Assembly (NCBI RefSeq): GCF_016924835.1 | Contig: NZ_CP070480.1 | Location: 806,001-870,000, forward strand | Direction of reading: 5' to 3' | Length of the DNA: 64,000 nucleotides | From: Rothia sp. ZJ932 | Lineage (GTDB): Bacteria > Actinomycetota > Actinomycetes > Actinomycetales > Micrococcaceae | In this document: piece by piece, positions 43,694 through 51,913 of the stretch | Layout: every line of letters starts with the position of its first letter | Numbering within the stretch: the first letter of the stretch is position 1 | Translations under genes and position numbers: made by a program | The notes under the pieces: model-generated | The model's database searches: none | What the model was told of the DNA's origin: nothing | What the model saw: the letters and a program-made list of their open reading frames with translations, nothing else

Positions 43694-44066
43694 GGGGATG
43701 ATCGGTTTCGACGATGTGGGTTGAGACAGGGGAAGCGTGCCGAGGATGCAGAGTTATCTCGTAAACGCTCTCTGCAAAACAATAAGTGCAGAATCTAAGC
43801 GCACTGACTTCGCTCTCGCTGCCTAAGCGCGACTAGCGAATCTGCTGGCCTGAGCTTGCCTTTAGCTCAGCTCCCAGTATCAGTTTAAAAGGCCACTGCT
43901 TCTTGCCCTCGTCGTAGGGGTAAGAGGAACACTTATACGAATAGGTTTGGCAGCATCTGTGTTTGTGCAAATGCTGGAGCCGAAAAGTACCGTTACGCAA
44001 ACTGCGCACGGAGAAGACCTGACGATGTCACATCGGACCGGGGTTCGATTCCCCGCATCTCCACCA
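43694..44066 (+). ncRNA. ssrA: Transfer-messenger RNA (ssrA)
   Basis: 373 nt. The tRNA-like ends pair: GGGGATG at 43694-43700 with CATCTCC before A-CCA (44056-44066), with a T arm GGTTCGATTCC. The tag reading frame at 43788-43826 encodes AESKRTDFALAA and ends TAA, with ALAA as the usual degradation signal. A -10-like GATAAA lies at 43681-43686. Works with SmpB in trans-translation. Confidence 0.97.
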
Positions 44067-44070
44067 TGAG

Positions 44071-44117
44071 AAAAGCTCGGGCACTCACTGTAGTGAGTGC
44101 CCGAGCTTTTTCTTTTT
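44071..44117 (+). terminator. Terminator of ssrA
   Basis: Near-perfect 19-bp stem (44071-44089 with 44092-44110), then TCTTTTTT. Confidence 0.9.
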
Positions 44118-44139
44118 TGGATTTTTGGATTCGGGCAGG

Positions 44140-44346
44140 CTATAGAGAGAACCGGTAGCCGGCACCCCGCACTGTTGTTAGTAATTCTGAATCGTAGGGC
44201 ACGTCAATCTTCTGCCGTAGTTTGCGTACATACACTTCAACGATATTGTCGTTGCTCTCAAAGTGAGAACCTCACACATTATCAAGGCTCTCTGCTTGCG
44301 AAAGCACCATGCCAGGGGTGTACATGAAGAAATACAACTGAGTACC
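44140..44346 (-). pseudogene. Remnant of an OmpR/PhoB-type response regulator (DNA-binding domain)
   Basis: Minus-strand reading gives YFFMYTPGMVLSQAESLDNV, a TGA at 44274-44272, then GSHFESNDNIVEVYVRKLRQ, KIDVPYDSELLTTVRGAGYR and FSL before a stop at 44142-44140. This is the winged-helix effector domain of an OmpR-family regulator; the conserved Trp (DNVWG) has become TGA by one base change. The receiver domain and start are missing, and no histidine kinase is nearby. It is a decayed two-component system, lying directly behind ssrA. Confidence 0.8.
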
Positions 44347-44384
44347 GGAATCCACCGTGCTTCCGGTAGTCTTTTATGATTTCT

Positions 44385-45266
44385 TTACTTTTCGATATGT
44401 TTCTGCGCCCACGCCACCGCCTGCTCAAGGCGGTGGGCATCGGCGTAAATAGCAGAATCGCCGTGTTCAGCACCGTCAACAAGCACTAACTCCGTATCAA
44501 TACCGCGGCGCTGCAAGACACTGTGTATTTTCGAGGACTGATTCCACGGCACGCAGGTATCTCCGGTTCCATGAATCAAATAGAGCGGGGCATACCCGGT
44601 GGTGGCAGTTTGGGCATAATCAAGTGGATGCGCGCTCGCCCACGCTTTTTCAGCCGCAGTTCCGGTGGGGGCAGGGTAGGTGCTGCCCAGTAGACGCCAT
44701 TCAGCACCGTCATCTTCGGGGTGGTCATAGGGCATACCTAACGCAACGCGGTCGTTAAAAATAGTGCGTAAGTCGCTGACCCCGTAAATACTGAGACCTG
44801 CGGTAATAGCAGAAGAGGGCGCGTCCTCGGCTTTCTCGCCTTCAAGGTACTTATCTAAGTGATTAGCAGTACCCGCTAGCAACGTGGTGAGGTGCCCCCC
44901 AGCGGAGCCACCGGCGGCAAAAATATGTGCAGGATCAATATTGAAGTGCTCAGCATTAGTTCTGAAGAACCGCACGGCTGCTTTAACATCGTGTAGCTGC
45001 GCGGGAAACTTCGCCTCGTGCGAGAGCCTGTAATTGATGGAAGCTACCGCAAACCCAGCCTGAGTGAACTCGATGCGTAGTTTATGAACGCCGGAGGGCG
45101 AGAACCGGGCAACTTCCTTATCGCCAAAACGCCAAGCACCGCCGTGAATATAAATCAGCAGAGGAGCGGGCGAAGAAACAGGAACAGAAAGCGGCGGGTA
45201 GAAATCATAGGAACGTGAAGTATCTTGATGATCGGTATAAAACCCTGAGTGAGTAGCAGTTGCCAT
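44385..45266 (-). CDS. Alpha/beta-hydrolase esterase (HSL/BD-FAE type)
   Basis: 293 aa. The oxyanion motif HGGAW (IYIHGGAWRFGDKEV) and the nucleophile elbow GGSAGG (FAAGGSAGGHLTTLLAG) are clear; the acid and base are probably Asp in HGTGDTCVP and His in VDGAEHGDS. No signal peptide, so cytosolic. Members of this group hydrolyse short-chain esters. The start MATATHSGFYTDHQ is supported by AAAGGC upstream only weakly. Convergent neighbours are pseudogene remnants and ssrA. Confidence 0.85.
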   Translation of the reverse strand: MATATHSGFYTDHQDTSRSYDFYPPLSVPVSSPAPLLIYIHGGAWRFGDKEVARFSPSGVHKLRIEFTQAGFAVASINYRLSHEAKFPAQLHDVKAAVRFFRTNAEHFNIDPAHIFAAGGSAGGHLTTLLAGTANHLDKYLEGEKAEDAPSSAITAGLSIYGVSDLRTIFNDRVALGMPYDHPEDDGAEWRLLGSTYPAPTGTAAEKAWASAHPLDYAQTATTGYAPLYLIHGTGDTCVPWNQSSKIHSVLQRRGIDTELVLVDGAEHGDSAIYADAHRLEQAVAWAQKHIEK

Positions 45267-45410
45267 AAAAGCCTTTTGTCATTGAAACGGCAAGAAGTTT
45301 TATAGGGTATAGCCTACCCCTCCATCCGACACAAATCGCTGAGGTGCGGGCAGCTACCGGTTCAATGCAAACTGCTTCTGCCTGCAAAAATTTGTTTCCT
45401 CACTTGGAAA

Positions 45411-45444
45411 TAAAAATCCCAGCGCAGAAATTTCTGCACTGGGA
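45411..45444 (-). terminator. Terminator of tRNA-Arg
   Basis: 14-bp stem TCCCAGTGCAGAAA/TTTCTGCGCTGGGA on the minus strand (45444-45417, one mismatch), followed by TTTTTATTT. Confidence 0.8.
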
Positions 45445-45451
45445 ATGTTTG

Positions 45452-45524
45452 TACCCCCGAAAGGAATCGAACCTTCGACACCAGGTACCGGAAACCTGTG
45501 CTCTATCCACTGAGCTACGGGGGC
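45452..45524 (-). tRNA. tRNA-Arg (CCG)
   Basis: 73-nt cloverleaf on the minus strand without encoded CCA. Acceptor GCCCCCG pairs with CGGGGGT (G-U at 1-72). The D arm contains GCTCAGTGGATAGAGC. Anticodon stem CAGGT/ACCTG encloses loop TTCCGGT with anticodon CCG at 45491-45489. It is divergent from argS, which begins about 230 bp away. Confidence 0.93.
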
Positions 45525-45634
45525 TTATTTAGTTTTTGTATCAACTACCGTAGCTTCAGTGGATGTCACAGCTTTCACTGTGTTCTACGCCTTGATTTTT
45601 GTTTCCTCGCTCGCTCGGAAAATCAACGCGTAGC

Positions 45635-45648
45635 TGAGCTACGGGGGC
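45635..45648 (-). repeat. Partial duplicate of the tRNA-Arg 5' end
   Basis: TGAGCTACGGGGGC, identical to the 5' acceptor/D-stem segment of the tRNA gene at 45511-45524, lies about 124 bp further upstream. TTTGTTTCCTC is also repeated near 45391 and 45598. Probably debris of a tandem duplication or an integration event. Confidence 0.5.
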
Positions 45649-45742
45649 ATCTTGCTTGGAAAACCCCAAACAATACCCGTCATCCTATCACTTTTTCGTC
45701 TCATTGACTAAGCGCTGGCTGTGTGCGCTGGCGGGGGTTGGG

Positions 45743-45748
45743 TAGACT
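45743..45748 (+). promoter_or_regulatory. -10 box of a probable leaderless promoter (argS)
   Basis: TAGACT followed by 7 nt and then the ATG at 45756; no ribosome site between them. Confidence 0.4.
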
Positions 45749-45755
45749 GGTGTGC

Positions 45756-47417
45756 ATGACTCCCGAAGAATTATCACTTGCTATTGAAAACAGCCTTAAT
45801 GAGGCTATTACCCAGGGTGAACTGACCCTGGTGGACGGCACTGAACTGCCTGCTGTGAAGGTTGAACGCCCGAAGAACCGCGACCACGGTGACTGGGCGA
45901 CCAACGTCGCTTTGCAGCTTTCTAAGAAGGTGGGCAAAAACCCGCGCGAGGTTGCGACTTTGCTTGCTGCTCGTATTGAACAGATTGCCGGTGTGGCTGG
46001 TGTTGATATTGCGGGCCCTGGCTTTTTGAATATTGTGTTGGATGCTGCTGCTGCCGGTGAACTGGCGAAGACCGTTGTCGAGGCGGGGCAGAGCTTTGGT
46101 ACCAATGATGAGCTTTCCGGTAAAACCATTAACCTTGAATTTGTGTCTGCTAATCCGACCGGCCCCATTCATTTGGGCGGTACCCGCTGGGCTGCGGTGG
46201 GCGATTCAATGGCGCGTATTCTTGAAGCATCCGGTGCCAAGATTGTGCGTGAATACTACTTCAATGACCACGGTAACCAGATTGACCGTTTTGCTCGTTC
46301 CCTGCTGGCACGCGCGAAGAATGAGGCAGCCCCTGAAGACGGCTATGGTGGCGAGTACATCACCGATATCGCTGATCGTGTGATGGACGCTAACCCCGGC
46401 GTCCTTGAATCTGAGGATCCGCAGGAGGGCTTCCGCGCCGCAGGTGTTGAGTTTATGTTTGAGGATATTAAAAAATCGCTGCACGAATTCGGTGTGGATT
46501 TCGATGTTTACTTCCATGAGAATTCCCTGTTCGAGAACGGTAAGGTTGATGAGCTTCTGGAGAAGCTCAAAGAGTCTGAGAACCTTTACCTGAAGGACGG
46601 CGCATGGTGGCTGAAATCTACCGATTTTGGTGACGATAAGGACCGTGTTGTTATTAAATCTGACGGTAATGCCGCCTACATCGCCGGCGATATTGCGTAC
46701 TTCCAAGACAAGACGAAGCGCGCAGAGAACCCCGCTGATCTGGCAATTTACATGCTGGGCGCTGACCACCACGGTTATGTGGCACGTTTGAAAGCTGCTG
46801 CTGCGGCTTTGGGTGATGACCCTGATATGGTGGAGGTCATGATCGGTCAGATGGTGAACCTTGTCAAGGACGGCAAGCCCATTCGTATGTCAAAGCGTGC
46901 CGGTACTGTCGTTACTTTAGAAGACCTGGTAGAGATTGTGGGCGTGGACGCCGCGCGTTACTCCCTGACCCGTTACTCGGTAGATTCAAACATTGATATT
47001 GACCTTGATTTGCTCACCAAGCAGTCAAATGAAAACCCTGTTTTCTATGTGCAGTACGCGCATGCTCGTACCTGTGCTGTGGCGCGTAACGCTGCTGCCG
47101 CCGGTGTTGAGCGTAGCTCTTTCGATGCGTCCTTGCTTGACTCCAACGCCGATTCAGCATTGTTGGCAGCTTTGGGGCAGTTCCCGGCGACCGTCAAAGA
47201 GGCAGCGAACTTCCGCGAGCCGCACCGCGTTGCCCGCTACTTGGAGACCTTGGCGGGTGCTTACCACCGCTGGTACGGTGCTTCTCGTGTTGCACCTCAG
47301 GGAGATGAAGAAATTACTGACCTGCACCGCACCCGTTTGTGGCTCAACGATGCTGCTCGTCAGGTTCTTGCTAATGGTTTGGGTCTGTTGGGTGTTACTG
47401 CGCCGGAGAAGATGTAA
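45756..47417 (+). CDS. argS: Arginyl-tRNA synthetase
   Basis: 553 aa, class I synthetase. N-terminal Add-1 domain, then [14 protein letters not shown] (the HIGH motif as HLGG), and [11 protein letters not shown] (KMSK loop) near residue 370; C-terminal DALR anticodon-binding domain. I use the ATG at 45756 rather than the upstream in-frame ATG/GTG at 45723, because the family begins about here and a TAGACT box lies 7 nt before it. lysA starts immediately after its stop. argS-lysA-hom is a well-known actinobacterial order. Confidence 0.95.
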   Translation: MTPEELSLAIENSLNEAITQGELTLVDGTELPAVKVERPKNRDHGDWATNVALQLSKKVGKNPREVATLLAARIEQIAGVAGVDIAGPGFLNIVLDAAAAGELAKTVVEAGQSFGTNDELSGKTINLEFVSANPTGPIHLGGTRWAAVGDSMARILEASGAKIVREYYFNDHGNQIDRFARSLLARAKNEAAPEDGYGGEYITDIADRVMDANPGVLESEDPQEGFRAAGVEFMFEDIKKSLHEFGVDFDVYFHENSLFENGKVDELLEKLKESENLYLKDGAWWLKSTDFGDDKDRVVIKSDGNAAYIAGDIAYFQDKTKRAENPADLAIYMLGADHHGYVARLKAAAAALGDDPDMVEVMIGQMVNLVKDGKPIRMSKRAGTVVTLEDLVEIVGVDAARYSLTRYSVDSNIDIDLDLLTKQSNENPVFYVQYAHARTCAVARNAAAAGVERSSFDASLLDSNADSALLAALGQFPATVKEAANFREPHRVARYLETLAGAYHRWYGASRVAPQGDEEITDLHRTRLWLNDAARQVLANGLGLLGVTAPEKM

Positions 47418-48902
47418 ATGGGTGCTGAGGCAGCTTTGTACAAGCCTGAGTGGCTGACGTACCCGGAGTATCCCGAGGCACTGGATCGCCGTATCTGGAC
47501 TTCCTCTTTTGCTCGTGACGATAGCGGTGAGCTTACCGTCGATGGCGTAAAAGTCAGCCAGCTGGTGCAGGAGTTCGGTACTCCCGAGTACGTTTTTTCT
47601 GAAGATACCTTCAGAGCACGTGCTCGCGAGTTCCGCGCTGCCTTTGAGGGCGCGTTTGCTCCCTTTGGTGCGGAGGTTTCGGTCTACTACGCAGGTAAGG
47701 CTTTTTTGACCACTGCTGTTGCTGCGTGGGCAAAAGAAGAGGGGCTGAACCTTGATACAGCTTCAGGTGGTGAGTTGGGTATTGCCTTGTGTGCGCAGGT
47801 CCCGGGGGAGCGCATTGCTTTGCACGGCAACAACAAGTCCGTGGCTGAGATTCGCCGCGCTTTGGAGAACAAGGTGGGTCGTATTGTTGCTGACTCTGTT
47901 CCTGAGGTGCAGCTGATCGCTCAGGTTGCCGCTGAGATGGGGGTTGTAGCCCCTGTGATGCTTCGGGTGACTCCCGGTGTACACGCGTCCACTCACGACT
48001 TTATTGCTACCGCCCACGAAGACCAGAAGTTCGGTCAGTCCCTGGTAGAAGGTACGAGCGGTCTCTCTGGTCTGGCGCTGGAAGACCTGCTGGAACTTGG
48101 TCTTGATGCCAATGATTGCTACGCGGCGATTTCTGTGGCGATAGCTCACCGTGAACCTTCCCTTGATTTGCGCGGTCTGCACTGCCACATTGGTTCTCAG
48201 ATTTTTGAGGCTGACGGCTTTGGCAAAGCAGCTGAAAAGGTGCTGGACTTCATGCACGAGATGAACCAACGCTTTAGTATTACTATGCCCGAGATTGACC
48301 TTGGCGGTGGCTACGGTATTGGTTACACTGAGGCGGATCATCCGCGCGGTGCTGCCGAAATAGCTCAGTCTTTGGCGCAGATGGTGGCTGATACTTGCAC
48401 CCGTTTGGGCATGAAGATTCCGCACCTCTCCTTTGAACCGGGGCGTTCTATCGCTGGTCCTTCGGGTATTACGCTTTACACGGTTGGCACTATCAAGAAC
48501 GTCTCTATCGAGGATGAAAACGGTGACACTCGAGTGCGTCGCTATGTTTCGGTCGATGGTGGTATGAGCGATAATGCGCGTCCGGTTCTCTACGAATCTG
48601 ACTACACTGCAACCCTTGCCAACCGTGCCCCGCGCGGTAGCCAGGTGCTCTCACGCGTGGTGGGTAAGCACTGCGAATCAGGCGATATCGTGGTGCGTTA
48701 CGTTTACCTGCCAGAAGACCTGAGGGCAGGAGACATCTTGGCAGTACCCGCTACCGGTGCTTACTGCTTCGCGCTGAGTTCAAACTACAATTACCTCACC
48801 AAACCCGGTGTGGTAGCAACCAGTGCCCAGCACGCTCCGCGCGAAATCGTTCGCCGCGAGACAGAAGAAGATATGTTGGCGCGCGATATGGGTATTGTTT
48901 AG
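47418..48902 (+). CDS. lysA: Diaminopimelate decarboxylase
   Basis: 494 aa, PLP enzyme making L-lysine from meso-diaminopimelate. Motifs: VYYAGKAFLTTAVAAW (PLP lysine in YAGKAF), HGNNKS, LHCHIGSQIFE, IDLGGGYGIGY, EPGRSIAGP and SVDGGMSDNARP. The ATG directly abuts the argS stop, so translation is coupled. Length is usual for the argS-linked actinobacterial enzyme. Confidence 0.95.
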   Translation: MGAEAALYKPEWLTYPEYPEALDRRIWTSSFARDDSGELTVDGVKVSQLVQEFGTPEYVFSEDTFRARAREFRAAFEGAFAPFGAEVSVYYAGKAFLTTAVAAWAKEEGLNLDTASGGELGIALCAQVPGERIALHGNNKSVAEIRRALENKVGRIVADSVPEVQLIAQVAAEMGVVAPVMLRVTPGVHASTHDFIATAHEDQKFGQSLVEGTSGLSGLALEDLLELGLDANDCYAAISVAIAHREPSLDLRGLHCHIGSQIFEADGFGKAAEKVLDFMHEMNQRFSITMPEIDLGGGYGIGYTEADHPRGAAEIAQSLAQMVADTCTRLGMKIPHLSFEPGRSIAGPSGITLYTVGTIKNVSIEDENGDTRVRRYVSVDGGMSDNARPVLYESDYTATLANRAPRGSQVLSRVVGKHCESGDIVVRYVYLPEDLRAGDILAVPATGAYCFALSSNYNYLTKPGVVATSAQHAPREIVRRETEEDMLARDMGIV

Positions 48903-48950
48903 AACCATCATCTGCGTACTGCGCCCGTAATACGGTAACAGTGCAGCACA

Positions 48951-48994
48951 AACTCTAGTGGGGGAGCCATCTAAAAGGTTCACCCGCTAGAGTT
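48951..48994 (+). promoter_or_regulatory. Hairpin between lysA and hom
   Basis: AACTCTAGTGGG at 48951-48962 pairs with CCCGCTAGAGTT at 48983-48994 (one G-U), with a possible inner stem. There is no T-run, so a weak terminator or hom leader structure are both possible. Confidence 0.4.
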
Positions 48995-49047
48995 ATCAGT
49001 ACATCGTCCATCAACGAGTTATTAGCTGATTTTTCGGAGTTTTATTT

Positions 49048-50346
49048 ATGAGTGACCCCCAGCCCATCAAAGTAGCCCTCTTGGGCGCAGGTAACGTCGG
49101 TGCGCAGGTTGCGCGTATGTTGATGGATGACGCTTCGGTGCTGTCTCAGCGTATTGGTACCGGTGTGGAGCTTATTGGTATTGCTGTGCGCGATACTGCG
49201 GCCCCTCGCCAGGTTGATATTGATTCTTCTTTGCTCACAACCAATGCGGACGCTTTGATTGACGCCGCCGATGTGGTGATTGAGCTGACCGGTGGTATTG
49301 AACCGGCGCGCACTCGTATTCTTCGTGCCCTCAATGCCGGTAAGTCGGTGGTTTCCGGTAATAAAGCGTTGCTGGCTAAGCACGGTATGGAGCTGCAAGC
49401 AGCTGCTAATAAAACCGGTGCCCAGCTATCTTACGAGGCAGCAGTTGCCGGTGCTATTCCGATTATTCGCCCCTTGCGCGATTCGTTGGCAGGCGATCAT
49501 GTAACCCGCGTCTTGGGCATTATGAACGGCACCACCAACTACATTCTCGATCAGATGGACACCACCGGCGCTCAGTTCTCGGACGCGCTGGCTGAGGCGC
49601 AGCGTCTTGGCTACGCTGAAGCTGACCCCACCGCTGATGTTGAGGGTCACGACGCAGCGTCCAAGGCAGCTATTGTTGCTTCCCTTGCCTTCCACTCAGA
49701 ATTCACTATCGACGATGTTCACATCGAAGGTATTACTTCTATCAGCGCCGAAGACGTTAAAGCGGCAGCTGATGATGGTTTTGTCATCAAATTGCTGGCA
49801 GTGTGCGAACGTGACGGTGAGGGCGTTAACATTCGAGTGAATCCCATGTTGATTCCCCGCGAGCATCCGCTGGCATCGGTTCACGATGCTTACAACGCCG
49901 TTTTTGTGCAGGCTGATAACGCGGGTGAGCTTATGTTCTACGGTCCCGGTGCAGGTGGGGCACCTACGGCGTCCGCTGTACTGGGTGACTTCGTATCGAT
50001 TGCCCGCCGCATGGTCTTGGGCGGTCCCGGTATTCCTGAGTCTTCCCACGCGTCCCTTGTAGCAACTAGCCTGTCTAATGTTGTTTCGCGTTTCTCCGTT
50101 GGTCTGCAGGTTGATGACAAGCTGGGTGTACTGGCTGATATTACCCGCATTTTCTCAGAACACTCTGTCTCGATTCAGACCATCCGTCAGACCCGTACCG
50201 GCGGTAGCGCTGATAATAAAATGGCGACCATTCGTATCATTACGCACCGCGCGACCAACGAGAATCTCACCAAGTGTATGGCTGTGGTAGATGCGCTGGG
50301 CACCGTGCGTAAGATTACCAGCGTCATTCGTGTTGAGGGCGAGTAG
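49048..50346 (+). CDS. hom: Homoserine dehydrogenase
   Basis: 432 aa. Reduces aspartate semialdehyde to homoserine. NAD(P)-binding VALLGAGNVGAQVARML at the N-terminus; catalytic block EAAVAGAIPIIRPLRDSLAG with GIMNGTTNYILDQM and EADPTADVEGHDAASKAAIV; C-terminal ACT domain (LADITRIFSEHSVSIQTIRQ) for threonine feedback. CGGAG precedes the ATG at 49048. thrB follows directly; thrC, which often lies between them, is absent. Confidence 0.95.
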   Translation: MSDPQPIKVALLGAGNVGAQVARMLMDDASVLSQRIGTGVELIGIAVRDTAAPRQVDIDSSLLTTNADALIDAADVVIELTGGIEPARTRILRALNAGKSVVSGNKALLAKHGMELQAAANKTGAQLSYEAAVAGAIPIIRPLRDSLAGDHVTRVLGIMNGTTNYILDQMDTTGAQFSDALAEAQRLGYAEADPTADVEGHDAASKAAIVASLAFHSEFTIDDVHIEGITSISAEDVKAAADDGFVIKLLAVCERDGEGVNIRVNPMLIPREHPLASVHDAYNAVFVQADNAGELMFYGPGAGGAPTASAVLGDFVSIARRMVLGGPGIPESSHASLVATSLSNVVSRFSVGLQVDDKLGVLADITRIFSEHSVSIQTIRQTRTGGSADNKMATIRIITHRATNENLTKCMAVVDALGTVRKITSVIRVEGE

Positions 50347-50393
50347 CGGCATAGTCCGCGCGATAGTTTTTGATAGATAAAGGTGAAGTTTCA

Positions 50394-51401
50394 GTGTCTG
50401 TTCTGCCTATGATTGATGGTTCTGATGAGGCTCAGTATTCCCCGGATATCATTCCGGTGGGTGCTAGCGTCACAGTCAGTGTTCCCGCTTCAAGCGCAAA
50501 CCTGGGGCCGGGGTATGATTCCCTGGGCGTCTCGTTAGCGTACTTTGATGAACTGACGGTAACCCGCATTGAACAGGGACTGGAATTTGAGCTGACAGGT
50601 GAGGGCTCAGACGAGGTTCCCCACGACGAGACCCACCTAGTCATCAAGGCAATGCAGACTGCTTGGAAGGCAGTGGGGCTCTTCGAGTTGCCCGGCTTGC
50701 GCTTGAAAGCTGAGAACAAGATTCCTCATTCACGGGGCATGGGGTCATCTGCCTCTGCGATTGTCGCAGGTGTGGTGGCGGCGAATGCTTTGCTGCCCCA
50801 AGAGGTTCAGCTTGATGCCGATGCTGTTTTACAGATTTGTTCGGGAATGGAAGGGCACCCTGATAACGTGGCGCCCTCACTGTACGGTAACCTCGTGATT
50901 TCTTACGGTGATGAGGAAGGCTGGCACTCGCTACCTGTTGCCGTGCATGAGAGAATCAAACCCGTGGTTGCCGTTCCCGATTACGAGGTGCCTACCAAGG
51001 TTGCTCGTGGTCTGATTCCCGAAACCGTACCGCACCGCGATGCTGCCGCGAATTCAGGACGCGCGGCACTGCTGACCCAGGCTTTGAGCAGCTCACCGGA
51101 GTTTATGGTGGCGGCAACCAAGGATTTGCTGCACCAGTCCTACCGAGCTACCGCTATGAAGCCTAGCGCGGCGCTGGTGGCGGTTCTGCGCGGTCACGGC
51201 TACCCGGCTGTTATTTCAGGTGCTGGTCCCACAGTCATGGTGTTTGCCCGCGGCGAGGAAGAACGCGCGTCCGTTATAGCGACTATTGAGAATTTCGCGG
51301 CAACCGCCCCTGCCTCGGTCTACCATGATCGCCGTCTCACCTGGCGTGTGCTGCCGGTGGAAATTGATACGCAAGGTGTTATAGTTACTAGAGCACAGTA
51401 A
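50394..51401 (+). CDS. thrB: Homoserine kinase
   Basis: 335 aa, GHMP kinase making O-phosphohomoserine for threonine. Motifs: VSVPASSANLGPGYDSLGVS, ATP-binding HSRGMGSSASAIVAG, GHPDNVAPSLYGN, and GAGPTVMVFA near the C-terminus. The GTG at 50394 is preceded by AAAGGTGA with 6-7 nt spacing; the ORF extends to a TTG at 50370, which has no such site. Confidence 0.94.
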   Translation: MSVLPMIDGSDEAQYSPDIIPVGASVTVSVPASSANLGPGYDSLGVSLAYFDELTVTRIEQGLEFELTGEGSDEVPHDETHLVIKAMQTAWKAVGLFELPGLRLKAENKIPHSRGMGSSASAIVAGVVAANALLPQEVQLDADAVLQICSGMEGHPDNVAPSLYGNLVISYGDEEGWHSLPVAVHERIKPVVAVPDYEVPTKVARGLIPETVPHRDAAANSGRAALLTQALSSSPEFMVAATKDLLHQSYRATAMKPSAALVAVLRGHGYPAVISGAGPTVMVFARGEEERASVIATIENFAATAPASVYHDRRLTWRVLPVEIDTQGVIVTRAQ

Positions 51402-51913
51402 GCCGCTGGTTTCTTGACTCAAGACGCGACCGGCTTGATGTGCTTGAGACAGGCGCTCACTCTTGAGGGCATCTGATATCACTTATAAGTTTATGCGTGC
51501 GGTTCTCAGTGTACAGATAATTATCTATACCTACCGCACTGAGTAGATGCGTTTCCTTGATGCGCTCACTTGACTCATAAACTTTCAAATGCATCGGTCA
51601 TGCGAAAAAACATAGCCGTGTTCGCACGCTCCGCTGATTTGAAACGCCCGCTGATGAGTTTGTGGTCAGCGCATGGCACTAACACCCGCTCTTTGTAGCA
51701 CCGGGCACCCGGTTCATTGAATTTGGATGTCATGCCCGTGTTGGGATTTCGCCTGAGGTGACGCCCACCGGCAAAGAACGTTTATGCTTTATGTTTCTTA
51801 CACATAATTGCTACGCAAATAGACATCGCTTGCTATAGCGATGTCCGGGTGTGTCTTCTGAAATCGCACCGTCATATCACTACATTTTCCACATAAAGAG
51901 GGAAGGAACCTTC
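51402..51913 (+). promoter_or_regulatory. Long leader region of rho
   Basis: About 510 bases without a family-recognisable gene. A -10-like TAAACT lies near 51580 with TTGATG 15-16 nt upstream. A 32-codon frame (51600-51698, MRKNIAVFARSADLKRPLMS...) lies in the presumed leader but has no ribosome site. Several short inverted segments are visible (for example AAGCCG...CGGCTT just after thrB). Long leaders with autogenous control are common for rho. Confidence 0.4.
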
